A DNA stretch of 64,000 bases. Origin: Avimonas intestinalis. GTDB taxonomy: Bacteria > Bacillota > Clostridia > Oscillospirales > Acutalibacteraceae. The DNA lies in the NCBI GenBank assembly GCA_904380375.1, contig CAJFID010000008.1, positions 18,866 to 82,865 on the forward strand, given 5' to 3'. This document shows positions 51,342 through 59,736 of this stretch, in pieces. Each line of letters opens with the position of its first letter. The first letter of the stretch is position 1. Below the pieces are notes generated by a model. That model was not told the DNA's origin, made no database searches, and saw only the letters and a program-made list of their open reading frames with translations. The position numbers and the translations under genes were made by a program.

Positions 51342-51370
51342 TTGACAAAAGCCGGGCGGATGCGTATAAT
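51342..51370 (+). promoter_or_regulatory. consensus sigma-A promoter of the leucine operon
   Basis: TTGACA (51342-51347), 17-base spacer, TATAAT (51365-51370). It drives a T-box leader. Confidence 0.95.
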
Positions 51371-51377
51371 AACCGTA

Positions 51378-51631
51378 AAGACGAAGAAGGGAATAAGACA
51401 CGGCGCTTTTGCGCGCAGAGAGCCGGTGGGTGGTGTAAGCCGGCGGCAGGGCCCGTGTGGATAGCTCATCCCGGAGTTGCCCGCCTGACAAGGGCGGGAC
51501 GGCAGGCGCCGTTACCGGCCGGAGCCTTGTTGGAGGCTCGCAGAGGGGTCCGTTCCGGCGGGCCTGAATCAGGGTGGTACCACGGGTGTATGTTTCGCTC
51601 GTCCCTAGCGGGGACGGGCGTTTTTTATTTT
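51378..51631 (+). promoter_or_regulatory. T-box leader, leucine specificity, upstream of leuA
   Basis: About 255-base tRNA-sensing riboswitch. The T-box sequence AGGGTGGTACCACGGG lies at 51571-51586. Stem I includes the GGATAGCTCATCCCGG segment, where CTC at 51475-51477 is the probable specifier, a leucine codon. The terminator stem GCTCGTCCC/GGGACGGGC (51597-51605, 51611-51619) is followed by GTTTTTTATTTT. Uncharged tRNA-Leu should stabilise the antiterminator and switch on leuA. Confidence 0.95.
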
Positions 51632-51649
51632 ACAAAGGAGGTTTTCGGC

Positions 51650-53350
51650 ATGAAACCATCGTATCAGAAGTATATCCCCTTTCAGCAGATCCACCTGCCC
51701 GACCGGCAGTGGCCGGACCGCGTCATTGACAAAGCCCCGATCTGGTGCAGCGTCGACCTGCGGGACGGCAACCAGGCCTTGGTCGACCCGATGAACCTCC
51801 AGGAGAAGCTGGAATTTTTCCACGCGCTGGTCGACATGGGGTTCAAGGAGATTGAGGTCGGCTTCCCCTCCGCGAGCGAGACCGAGTACGAGATCTGCCG
51901 CGAGCTGATTGAGGGCGGCCATATCCCGGACGACGTGACCATCCAGGTGCTGGTCCAGGCGCGGGAGCATCTGATCCGCAAGACCTTTGAGGCGATCCGC
52001 GGGGCCAAGAACGTGATCGTCCATTTCTACAATTCCACCTCCACCTTGCAGCGCAAGGTGGTGTTCAAAAAGGAGATGCCCGGCATCATTGACATCGCGG
52101 TGCAGGGCGCGAAGCTGATCCGGGAGCTGACCGAGGGCTTTGAGGGGGACACCTGCATCCGCTACGAGTACAGCCCCGAGAGCTTCTCGGGCACCGAGCC
52201 GGAAAACGCGGTCGCCATCTGCACCGCCGTGATGCAGGCGCTCGGCGCCACGCCGGAAAGCCCGGTGATCCTTAACCTGCCCGACACGGTGCAGATGTGT
52301 ACCCCCAACACCTACGCCGACCAGATCGAGTATTTCATCCGGCACCTGCCCAACCGGGAGAGCGCGATCATCAGCGTCCACCCGCACAACGACCGGGGCA
52401 CCGGCGTCGCGGCGGCGGAGCTGGCGCTGCTGGCCGGGGCGGAGCGGGTGGAGGGCACCCTCTTCGGCAACGGGGAGCGCACCGGCAACCTCGACATCGT
52501 GACGGTGGGGCTCAACATGTTTACCCAGGGGGTGGATCCCCAGCTCGACTTCAGCGACCTGCCCAAGCTGCGGGCGCTGTACGAGCGCTGCACCAAGATG
52601 CATGTGGGCGAGCGGCAGCCCTACGCCGGCGACCTGGTGTTTACCGCCTTCTCCGGCTCCCATCAGGATGCGATCAACAAGGGTGTCCAGTACATGAAGG
52701 AATCGGGCAGCGACTATTGGGAGATCCCCTACCTGCCGATCGACCCGGCCGACGTCGGGAGGCAGTACGAGCCGATCATCCGGATCAATTCCCAGTCGGG
52801 CAAAGGCGGGGCCGCCTACGTCATGCAGGCCACCTTCGGCTATACCCTGCCCAAGGAGATGCACCCCGAATTCGGCGCGCTGGTCAAGGCCGCCTGCGAC
52901 AAGGCGGGGACCGAGCTCAGCCCCCAGCAGATCTTCGACCTGTTCCGCAAGGAGTATATTGAGGTGGACGGCCCCTACCAGCTCTTGGCCCAGAAATATA
53001 TTGACGAGAGCACGGACGACGGCTCCAGCACGACGGGGCGGTTCGTCGGCACCCTGAAGAACAACGGCTTTGACCCGGTGGACGTCCACGCCAAGGGCAA
53101 CGGCCCGATTGACGCCTTCTTCAATGCCCTGCACCAGGTCGGGGTGGACGGCTACCACTTTGAGGACTATTCCGAGCACGCGATCTCGATCGGCTCGGAC
53201 GCCAAGGCGGTCGCCTATATCCGCCTGACCACGCCGGAGGGAAAGACCGTGTTTGGCGTGGGGATTTCCCACAACATCTATTACGCTTCAATCCGGGGCG
53301 TGCTGTGCGCCATCAACCGCGCCCAGCGCAGCCAGGCGGCCGCGGAATGA
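51650..53350 (+). CDS. leuA: 2-isopropylmalate synthase, LeuA2 type
   Basis: 566 residues, as in the longer LeuA2 form. It condenses acetyl-CoA and 2-oxoisovalerate to 2-isopropylmalate, the first committed step of leucine synthesis. The metal and substrate site is VDLRDGNQAL near the N terminus, and VHPHNDRGTG carries the HxH metal ligands. The C-terminal third is the regulatory LeuA dimer domain for leucine feedback. The ATG at 51650 is preceded by AAAGGAGG right behind the T-box terminator; the longer frame from 51053 is spurious. A second level of control comes from the T-box. Confidence 0.97.
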   Translation: MKPSYQKYIPFQQIHLPDRQWPDRVIDKAPIWCSVDLRDGNQALVDPMNLQEKLEFFHALVDMGFKEIEVGFPSASETEYEICRELIEGGHIPDDVTIQVLVQAREHLIRKTFEAIRGAKNVIVHFYNSTSTLQRKVVFKKEMPGIIDIAVQGAKLIRELTEGFEGDTCIRYEYSPESFSGTEPENAVAICTAVMQALGATPESPVILNLPDTVQMCTPNTYADQIEYFIRHLPNRESAIISVHPHNDRGTGVAAAELALLAGAERVEGTLFGNGERTGNLDIVTVGLNMFTQGVDPQLDFSDLPKLRALYERCTKMHVGERQPYAGDLVFTAFSGSHQDAINKGVQYMKESGSDYWEIPYLPIDPADVGRQYEPIIRINSQSGKGGAAYVMQATFGYTLPKEMHPEFGALVKAACDKAGTELSPQQIFDLFRKEYIEVDGPYQLLAQKYIDESTDDGSSTTGRFVGTLKNNGFDPVDVHAKGNGPIDAFFNALHQVGVDGYHFEDYSEHAISIGSDAKAVAYIRLTTPEGKTVFGVGISHNIYYASIRGVLCAINRAQRSQAAAE

Positions 53351-53396
53351 GCGGCCGTATATTCCGTTGTATCCGTGAGAAAGGGGAGCAAGGCCA

Positions 53397-54212
53397 ATGG
53401 CTGACTGGAACCCTTCGCAATATCTGAAATTCGCCGGGGAGCGCACCCGACCGGCCCGCGACTTGGCTGCCGCCGTCGCGATAGACGAGCCGGAGCGGGT
53501 GCTTGACGCGGGCTGCGGCCCCGGCAACAGCACGGCGGTGCTTGCCCGCCGATGGCCGGGGGCCAAGCTGACGGGGCTGGATTTCTCGCCCGAGATGCTG
53601 GAAACGGCGCGGGCAAAGCTGCCGGGCATCCCTTTTGTGCAGGGGGACATGGGCGGCGACCTGTCCGCGTTGGGGCAGTTTGACGTGGTGTATTCCAATG
53701 CGGCGCTGCAATGGCTGCCGGACGGCGGGGAAGGGGCGCTCAACCTGTTCCGCCTGGTCAAGCCGGGCGGGGCGCTGGCAGCGCAGGTCCCTTGCAGCCA
53801 GCCCCTCGCAAGGCAGGCCGGCGGCCGGCTGGAAAATGGCTCCGCCCACCGGCTGATGGCCGAAACCGCCAAAGAGCCCCGCTTTGCCCCCTATACGGCG
53901 GGGGTACAGCGCCTGTACACGATGGACGGGGAGCGGATTTACAGCCTGTTCCCCGCTGAAACGGCGGCGCTCTCCCTGTGGGAGACCTGCTATTGCCACG
54001 CCCTGGACGGGTATGACGCGCTGGCGGAGTGGTTCCGCGGCTCGGGGATGCGCCCCTATCTGGACGCGCTGCCGGATGAGGGGGAGCGTAGCGCTTTTAT
54101 CCGCCGCTTTACGGAGCGGGCAGCGGAGGAATTCCCCCTGGCGGGGGACGGCCGGCTGCTGCTTTGGTTCCGCCGGTTGTTCTTTGTGGCCTATAAGCCG
54201 GAGGAGCGGTAA
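53397..54212 (+). CDS. tam: trans-aconitate 2-methyltransferase-like SAM methyltransferase
   Basis: 271 residues. The N terminus ADWNPSQYLKFAGERTRPA is a near match to E. coli Tam, and motif I VLDAGCGPGNSTAVL, the SNAALQWLPD segment and the length fit it. Tam methylates trans-aconitate, a toxic by-product of aconitase-type reactions. It sits between leuA and leuB, 47 bases after leuA, with no terminator between. In yeast the homolog Tmt1 methylates 3-isopropylmalate, so an isopropylmalate-derived substrate is conceivable here. The substrate is not shown by the sequence. Confidence 0.87.
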   Translation: MADWNPSQYLKFAGERTRPARDLAAAVAIDEPERVLDAGCGPGNSTAVLARRWPGAKLTGLDFSPEMLETARAKLPGIPFVQGDMGGDLSALGQFDVVYSNAALQWLPDGGEGALNLFRLVKPGGALAAQVPCSQPLARQAGGRLENGSAHRLMAETAKEPRFAPYTAGVQRLYTMDGERIYSLFPAETAALSLWETCYCHALDGYDALAEWFRGSGMRPYLDALPDEGERSAFIRRFTERAAEEFPLAGDGRLLLWFRRLFFVAYKPEER

Positions 54213-54228
54213 CGGCAAAGAAAAGGAC

Positions 54229-54257
54229 TGGACGGCGGGGCAAAACCGTATTACAAT
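54229..54257 (+). promoter_or_regulatory. weak promoter upstream of leuB
   Basis: TGGACG (54229-54234), 17-base spacer, TACAAT (54252-54257). Two small hairpins follow before the leuB ATG. It may give leuB some independence from the T-box. Confidence 0.4.
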
Positions 54258-54343
54258 AGAGGACGGGCTTTAAGCCCGCAGGATGGATATTCTCCGCCGT
54301 TCGGCGGATGGAGCCGCTGCGACGGCAGGAAAGGAAGATTGCG

Positions 54344-55420
54344 ATGAATATGTACAAGGTAACCCTTCTGCGCGGGGACGGCATCGGGCCGGAGATCGTG
54401 GGCGAGGCGGTCAAGGTATTGGACGCGGCCGGCAAGAAATACGGCTTTGCCGTGCAGTATACCGACGCCCTGATGGGCGGCTGCGCCATTGACGCGACCG
54501 GCGTCCCCCTGCCGCAGGAGACGATCGACCAGTGCTTGGCGTCCGACGCGGTGCTGCTAGGCGCGGTGGGCGGCTGGAAATGGGACACCCTGCCCGGTAA
54601 CCTCCGCCCGGAGGCGGGGCTGCTCGGCATCCGCGGCGCGCTGGGGCTGTTCGCCAACCTGCGCCCGGCCAAGATCTACGGCCCGCTTAAGGGCGCCTGC
54701 CCCCTGCGCCCCGACATCATCGGGGACAGCATGGACATCATGGTGGTGCGGGAGCTGACCGGCGGCATCTACTTCGGCAAGCGGGGCCGCGAGACGGTGG
54801 ACGGCGTTGAGGCCGCCTACGACACCGAATATTACACCACCAAGGAAGTGGAGCGCATCGCCCGCATCGCTTTTGAGTCCGCCCGCAAGCGCAGCAAGAA
54901 GGTGCATAATATCGACAAGGCCAACGTGCTCGAATCCTCCCGCCTGTGGAGGGAGACGGTGCTGCGGGTGGCCAAGGACTACCCGGATGTGGAGCTGCAG
55001 CACCTGTATGTGGACAACGCGGCGATGCAGTTGGTCCGCAATCCCAAGCAGTTTGACGTGATGCTCTGCTCGAATATCTTCGGCGATATCCTGTCGGACG
55101 AGGCGTCCCAGGTCGCTGGCTCGATCGGGATGCTGGCCTCCGCCTCCCTGGGCGAGGGCAAGCGCGGCCTGTACGAGCCGATCCACGGTTCCGCCCCGGA
55201 TATTGCCGGCCAGGGCATCGCCAACCCGCTGGCCACCATCCTGTCGGTCGCGATGATGCTGCGGTACTCGCTGGACGAGCCGGCGGCGGCCGACGCAATT
55301 GAAAAGGCGGTCGAAAAGGTGCTGGACGACGGACTGCGCACCCCGGACATCTACACCGAGGGCTGCCGCAAGATCGGCACCGTTGAAATGGGCGACGCGG
55401 TCGTCGCGGCGCTGGCGTAA
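54344..55420 (+). CDS. leuB: 3-isopropylmalate dehydrogenase
   Basis: 358 residues, normal length. It oxidises and decarboxylates 3-isopropylmalate with NAD+. Motifs are LLRGDGIGPEIVGEAV, the substrate region NIDKANVLESSRLW, CSNIFGDILSDEAS with metal-binding Asp residues, and the NAD loop HGSAPDIAGQGIANP. ATG at 54344 behind AAAGGAAG. leuC and leuD, which usually accompany leuA and leuB, are not present in this window. Confidence 0.97.
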   Translation: MNMYKVTLLRGDGIGPEIVGEAVKVLDAAGKKYGFAVQYTDALMGGCAIDATGVPLPQETIDQCLASDAVLLGAVGGWKWDTLPGNLRPEAGLLGIRGALGLFANLRPAKIYGPLKGACPLRPDIIGDSMDIMVVRELTGGIYFGKRGRETVDGVEAAYDTEYYTTKEVERIARIAFESARKRSKKVHNIDKANVLESSRLWRETVLRVAKDYPDVELQHLYVDNAAMQLVRNPKQFDVMLCSNIFGDILSDEASQVAGSIGMLASASLGEGKRGLYEPIHGSAPDIAGQGIANPLATILSVAMMLRYSLDEPAAADAIEKAVEKVLDDGLRTPDIYTEGCRKIGTVEMGDAVVAALA

Positions 55421-55443
55421 GGGCCGGATCACACGCATTGGAG

Positions 55444-55558
55444 GCCGTCCCGCCGGATACGGCGGGACGGCTTTTTTCCGCCGGATACGGCGGGACGGCT
55501 TTTTTCCGCCGGATACGGCGGGACGGCTTTTTTCCGCCGGATACGGCGGGGACGGCCT
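55444..55558 (+). terminator. tandem array of near-identical terminators after leuB
   Basis: A 28-bp unit consisting of CCGCCGGATACGGCGG, then GACGGC and six T, is repeated at 55450-55477, 55478-55505 and 55506-55533, with a fourth decayed copy from 55534. The first copy extends its stem to 12 bp (55444-55455, 55460-55471). Each intact copy is a complete hairpin plus U-tract, giving three terminators in series. Confidence 0.93.
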
Positions 55559-55774
55559 TCCCTATAGGCGAAGTACCGCGCATAGGAACAGGCCGTCCGA
55601 AGCTGGGGGAACAGCGGCGGCAGGGCAAAGGCCGATGGGCCGGAGCCGGCAAGGCAGGCCCGCCCGGTGCTGGAGAGGTGTAAGCAAAACGGGGGATGCC
55701 GTCGGTATAGCTCCCGCGGCTGCCAGTGAGAAAGGGCCGCGCGGCGCCGGATGGCCTCTGCGGCCGCGGCCGGG
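55559..55774. other. intergenic region between leuB terminators and the PHP gene
   Basis: GC-rich, no supported gene. A string reminiscent of part of a cobalamin aptamer is discussed under rejected items. Confidence 0.4.
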
Positions 55775-56488
55775 CTACTGCGGCCGGGCGGGAGGCGCTT
55801 CCCCGGCCGGCTGGCCGTCCTCTATCAGGGCATACCCGCCGTTTCGCAGCGCCGTCCGAAGCTCCGCGTTTGAAGAAATGGGACCGGGCAGCAGCAGGCC
55901 GCCCCGCCCGAGGTCCTCGTATTCGTGAAAGTCGCTGCCGGAGGAAAGCAACAGCCGGTGCCGGCGGGCAAAGGCGGCGGCTTGTGCGTTGTGGTTTTGG
56001 TGCCGGACGTTGCCGTTGTACGCTTCCACCCCATCCAGCAGGGAGGGGTCGCGGGGGGACAGCCCGGGTCGGCAGGGATGGGCCTGGAACAGCAGCGCGC
56101 CGTATTCCCGGCAGGCGCGGTATACCTCCGCCTGGGTCATCGCGTAGAGCCGGGGGTATTCGTATAGGAAATCCCGGCCGATGCCGTACAGCAGGAAGTC
56201 CTCCGGCCCGCCGGCAAGGCAGCTCTCCGCCCCTAGGAGGACGATCAGGCCGGCCTTGGCGCCTTCCTCGCTGGCCCGGTCGTAGCCGCGCAGGTAGCGG
56301 TCTACCTTTTCCCGCGGGGAGCCGGGAAAGCCTTCCAGCACATAGCGGTTGAAATGGTCGGTGACGACGATGGCACCGTACCCGATCCGGGCGTATTCCC
56401 GCACAGCCTCCGCCGCGGGGATGGAGCCGCAGGGGCTGGTTTCGCTGGTGTGGCAGTGCATTTCGATCTTTTTCTTCAAGGTGTCCAT
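55775..56488 (-). CDS. PHP-domain metal-dependent phosphoesterase
   Basis: 237 residues, a stand-alone PHP domain. Metal ligands appear in EMHCHTSE (HxH), VVTDHFNR, the Glu in LLGAESC, FQAHPCRPG and SGSDFHEYE. Such proteins hydrolyse phosphate esters such as 3',5'-bisphosphates or histidinol phosphate; the substrate is not known. ATG at 56488 with AAAAGGAG. It lies 30 bases downstream of the MATE gene on the same strand and is probably co-transcribed. Confidence 0.9.
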   Translation of the reverse strand: MDTLKKKIEMHCHTSETSPCGSIPAAEAVREYARIGYGAIVVTDHFNRYVLEGFPGSPREKVDRYLRGYDRASEEGAKAGLIVLLGAESCLAGGPEDFLLYGIGRDFLYEYPRLYAMTQAEVYRACREYGALLFQAHPCRPGLSPRDPSLLDGVEAYNGNVRHQNHNAQAAAFARRHRLLLSSGSDFHEYEDLGRGGLLLPGPISSNAELRTALRNGGYALIEDGQPAGEAPPARPQ

Positions 56489-56518
56489 AAGCGCAAAACT
56501 CCTTTTCGACGGCGTTTT

Positions 56519-57871
56519 TCAGCGGGTGAGGCGGCGGATCCAGCTCCCGCGGTTGACCTTGACCGCCGCCACAAAGCATTTGAGGATCTGGTCCGATTTC
56601 AGGCAAAGGAAGACGGCAAGCGGAGGCAGATGGAACACGAACGCCGCCAGCGCCGCGCTGGGAATCACGATCAGCCACATGAAAACGGAATCGTTGACCA
56701 GCACAAAGGTCGTATCGCCCCCGCCGCGCACAATGCCGGTCAGCACCGCCACCTGGTAGGACGTGCCCACCACCGTCACACACAGCACGGTGATAAATTG
56801 GAGGGCCAGCCGGCGGGTTTCCTCGGCAATCTGGTAAAAGCCGAGGATGGCACCCTTGCTGACGAACAAGAGGAGCCCCGTGGCCACACCGATGCCGAGA
56901 TAAAGGAACTGCAAGGTCTTGGCATAGGCGCGCACGTCGTCCAGCCGCCCCTCCCCAATGGTCTTGCCCACGATGACCGAACTGGCGCTCGCCGCGCCGT
57001 AGGAGACCACGGTCAGGATCTGGAAAACGGTGGTGGCGATGCTGTTGGCCGCGATGGTCGCCTGGCCCATATGGCCAAGGATGGCGGTCTGGATAGCCAT
57101 CGCCACCCCCCAAATCGTATTGGACAGGATGACGGGCAGCCCGGTGTGCAGATAATCCCGCAGCAGCGCGCCGTCCGCACGGCGGAAGTCCCGCAGGCGG
57201 GTGCGCAGCTTCTTGTCCCTGAAACGGACGTACAGCACCATAATCAGGAATTCCACAATCCGGGAGATCAGGGTGGCGATGGCCGCCCCGCGGATGCCCA
57301 GCTCCGGCGCGCCGAGGCTGCCGAAGATCAGCAGGGAGTTCAGGCAGCAGTTGATCAGCAGGGTAGAGCCGGAGACAAGGAAGCTGATCTTCACGGTTTC
57401 GACGCTGCGCAGGGCGGCGAGCAGGATGTTGGTCATGGCGAAGAAGACATAGGAAAAAGCGATAATTTGCAGGTACTTCGTCCCCTCCGCCACCACGGCC
57501 GCGTCGTCGGTCAGCAGGCCGAGGCAGCCGCCGGGAAAGAAGAAAACCAACGCCCACAGCACCAGCGCCGCGCCGACGGCGATGCGCATCCCGATCGTCT
57601 GGATCCGCCGGATGGGCTCCGTTTCCCGCCTTCCCCAATACTGGGAGGAGAGCACCACGATCCCTTCGCCCACCCCCATGACGATCATCTGCAGCAGGAA
57701 CTGGATCTGGTTGACCAACGCACTGCCCGCCAATGCGGTTTCGCTGTAAGCGCCCAGCATGAGGTTGTCCGCCAGGTTGACGCTGAAGGTGAGGATGTTC
57801 TGCAGCGCGATCATCCCCGTCAGGGAGAAAAAGGAACGGTAAAAGCGGGAATCCTTGACAAACAAACGCAT
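56519..57871 (-). CDS. MATE-family multidrug/cation antiporter
   Basis: 450 residues with 12 hydrophobic helices in two six-helix halves. The N-terminal half begins with SLTGMIALQNILTFSVNLADNLMLGAYSETALAG (described here by the NLADNLMLG motif), typical of the MATE family. It exports drugs or organic cations using a Na+ or H+ gradient; the substrate is unknown. ATG at 57871 with AAGGATGG. It is divergent from the U32 gene, 56 bases apart. Confidence 0.93.
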   Translation of the reverse strand: MRLFVKDSRFYRSFFSLTGMIALQNILTFSVNLADNLMLGAYSETALAGSALVNQIQFLLQMIVMGVGEGIVVLSSQYWGRRETEPIRRIQTIGMRIAVGAALVLWALVFFFPGGCLGLLTDDAAVVAEGTKYLQIIAFSYVFFAMTNILLAALRSVETVKISFLVSGSTLLINCCLNSLLIFGSLGAPELGIRGAAIATLISRIVEFLIMVLYVRFRDKKLRTRLRDFRRADGALLRDYLHTGLPVILSNTIWGVAMAIQTAILGHMGQATIAANSIATTVFQILTVVSYGAASASSVIVGKTIGEGRLDDVRAYAKTLQFLYLGIGVATGLLLFVSKGAILGFYQIAEETRRLALQFITVLCVTVVGTSYQVAVLTGIVRGGGDTTFVLVNDSVFMWLIVIPSAALAAFVFHLPPLAVFLCLKSDQILKCFVAAVKVNRGSWIRRLTR

Positions 57872-57927
57872 GAATAACCATCCTTGCCTTGATAAAATCC
57901 AAAAGCCGAAGAAAAGGAGACGATCCG

Positions 57928-59169
57928 ATGACCCGACCCGTATCCGGAAAGCGACCCGAAATTTTGGCCCCGGCCGGCGACCGCGAGCGGCTCCAGGCCG
58001 CGCTGCGGTACCGCGCGGACGCCGTCTACCTGGCGGGCAGCCGGTTCGGGATGCGCTCCGCCCCCCGGAATTTTACCGAAGAAGGGCTGCGGGAGGCGTT
58101 CCGGCTGGCCCACGACGCCAGGGCCAAGGCGTACGTCACGGTCAATACCCTGCCCCGCAGCGGGGAGGTCGACAGCCTACCGCCTTACCTAGAGCTTTTG
58201 CAGGAGGCGGGGGCGGACGCGCTGATCGTGGCCGACCTGGGGGTGCTGGACCTGGCCCGGCGGTATGCCCCGCGCTGCGCGCTCCACGTCTCCACCCAGG
58301 CGGGGGTGGTCAATTACGCCGCCGCCCGGATGCTGCACGAGCTGGGGGCCTCCCGCGTCGTCCTGGCGCGGGAGCTGTCCCTGGCGGAGGTGGCGGAGAT
58401 CCGCGCCCGCACCCCGAAGGAGCTGGAGCTGGAGTGCTTTGTCCACGGGGCGATGTGTATGTCGGTTTCGGGGCGCTGCCTGCTGTCGAACTATCTGACG
58501 GGGCGGGATGCCAACCAAGGGGACTGCGCCCAGCCCTGCCGGTGGAAATACAAGCTGATTGAGGAAAAGCGGCCGGGCGAGGAGTACGAGATCGGCCAGG
58601 GGGAGGGCGGTTCCTATATCCTGAATGCCAACGACCTGTGTATGCTGGAGCATATCGCCGATCTGGCGCAGGCGGGCGTGGATTCCCTGAAAATCGAGGG
58701 GCGCGCCAAGGCCGCCTATTATGTGGCGGCGGCGACCAATGCCTACCGCTGTGCGGCGGACGCCTACGAGGCCGCCGGCTTCCCGCCCGATTTCCGCCCC
58801 GCCCCTTGGATGCGGGAGGAACTGGACAAGATCAGCCACCGGCCCTACGGCACCGGCTTTTATTATGGAATGCCGGTGCAGAACACCCGCTTTGGCGGGT
58901 ATGTACGGGACTATGAGGTGGCGGCGGTGGCGGAGGGCTATGAAAACGGGCGGCTCCTGCTCTCCCAGCGGAACCATTTCCGCCGGGGCGAGGTGCTCGA
59001 CGTGCTGGAGCCAGGCCGCCCGCCCTTTTTGCTCCCGGTGACAGAGCTGTACGACGGCGCCGGGGAGCCGGTAGAGGCAGCCCCCCATCCGCTGATGAGG
59101 CTGCAGGTGCCGTATCCGCGTCCCCTGGTGGTAGGGAGCTATCTGCGCCGCCGGACGCAGGCGGGATAA
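57928..59169 (+). CDS. peptidase U32 family protein, TrhP/YrrO-like tRNA hydroxylation factor
   Basis: 413 residues. It starts EILAPAGDRERLQAALRYRADAVYLAG, the U32 hallmark (LAPAGD), and carries the four-Cys cluster in CFVHGAMCMSVSGRC and GDCAQPCRW. Members of this family (TrhP, RlhA) use an iron-sulfur cluster and prephenate to hydroxylate uridine or cytidine in RNA. Motif details such as the length fit TrhP-type proteins of Gram-positive bacteria. Despite the name, peptidase activity is doubtful. ATG at 57928 with AAAAGGAGA. A terminator follows at once. Confidence 0.88.
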   Translation: MTRPVSGKRPEILAPAGDRERLQAALRYRADAVYLAGSRFGMRSAPRNFTEEGLREAFRLAHDARAKAYVTVNTLPRSGEVDSLPPYLELLQEAGADALIVADLGVLDLARRYAPRCALHVSTQAGVVNYAAARMLHELGASRVVLARELSLAEVAEIRARTPKELELECFVHGAMCMSVSGRCLLSNYLTGRDANQGDCAQPCRWKYKLIEEKRPGEEYEIGQGEGGSYILNANDLCMLEHIADLAQAGVDSLKIEGRAKAAYYVAAATNAYRCAADAYEAAGFPPDFRPAPWMREELDKISHRPYGTGFYYGMPVQNTRFGGYVRDYEVAAVAEGYENGRLLLSQRNHFRRGEVLDVLEPGRPPFLLPVTELYDGAGEPVEAAPHPLMRLQVPYPRPLVVGSYLRRRTQAG

Positions 59170-59178
59170 AGCGAAAAG

Positions 59179-59210
59179 GCAGGCGGCCTTTAGCCGGCTG
59201 CTTTTTCTTT
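59179..59210 (+). terminator. terminator of the U32 gene
   Basis: Nine-bp stem with one mismatch (59179-59187, 59193-59201), then TTTTTCTTTT. Confidence 0.8.
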
Positions 59211-59514
59211 TGCCTCTTGCCGGCGCTTCGCGCCTCTGCCGCGGCTTTTCGGGAACGCCGTGAGCGGGAACTCCGCCTGCCCTCCAAGGCCGGAGAGCGC
59301 AGGGGATGCGGAAAGCGGAGGATGTAGGGAACCGCAAAAAGCGGAAAATCGGGAGGACAAGGATCGATCGGAAAACCGCGGGGCTGAGGAAAAGAGGCGC
59401 CGTACCCCAAGCCGGACGGCGCCCCGGATCTTGCGCGTTTCACAGGCTTTGAATGCGGCTGGGTCCGGGCGCCTGTCCTCCTATGGGACGGCGGATGCAG
59501 CGGACAACGGCCTT

Positions 59515-59545
59515 CGGCGCGGGGAAATTCCCCGTGCCGTTTTTT
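59515..59545 (+). terminator. second plus-strand terminator in the same gap
   Basis: Ten-bp stem CGGCGCGGGG/CCCCGTGCCG with one G-U pair (59515-59524, 59530-59539), then TTTTTT. It has no gene directly upstream and may be a backup terminator for the U32 gene, or end an unrecognised short transcript. Confidence 0.75.
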
Positions 59546-59624
59546 ATGTTCTTTTCTCCCTTTTTGAGCCCGGCGGGGCGGCTTGCCGACGCAAAGCGCC
59601 GGAAAGGCAAAAGCGACCAGCAAC

Positions 59625-59653
59625 AGTATAGCACCCGCTTCCCGCCGTGGCAA
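59625..59653 (-). promoter_or_regulatory. minus-strand sigma-A promoter within the gap before the PBP gene
   Basis: TTGCCA and TATACT with a 17-base spacer on the minus strand. It would transcribe the candidate ncRNA. Confidence 0.65.
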
Positions 59654-59736
59654 GACGCGGATCGGCGGATTCCGGCGGTTTAAATCCCGTGAAGCCGGGC
59701 AAAATAGGCAAAGAACCATCGATGGGAGGAATGGGT

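Larger units (their letters stand above)
59388..59653 (-). ncRNA. candidate small non-coding RNA of about 230 nt
   Basis: On the minus strand a good promoter (TTGCCA 59653-59648, 17-base spacer, TATACT 59630-59625) is followed, 230 bases on, by a terminator: GGCGCCGT/ACGGCGCC stem (59423-59416, 59403-59396) and TCTTTTCC. No credible reading frame lies between. The interior can fold into strong stems, e.g. around 59418-59480 and 59515-59539. I do not recognise a known family, so this is a candidate only; the alternative is an antisense leader or chance. Confidence 0.35.

Noticed and set aside
51053..51649. N-terminal extension of leuA
   Set aside because: It runs through the T-box leader and terminator and the 5' end of the sigma factor gene, so it cannot be coding.
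55444..55558. Regular repeats that could be taken for a CRISPR array
   Set aside because: Units are directly adjacent without spacers, and each is a terminator hairpin with a T-run; no cas genes are near.
55680..55770. Cobalamin-riboswitch-like string (CCCGCGGCTG...AGTGAG and a GCC...CCT box)
   Set aside because: No proper upstream aptamer parts, and no plus-strand gene follows for more than 2 kb; the next gene is on the other strand.
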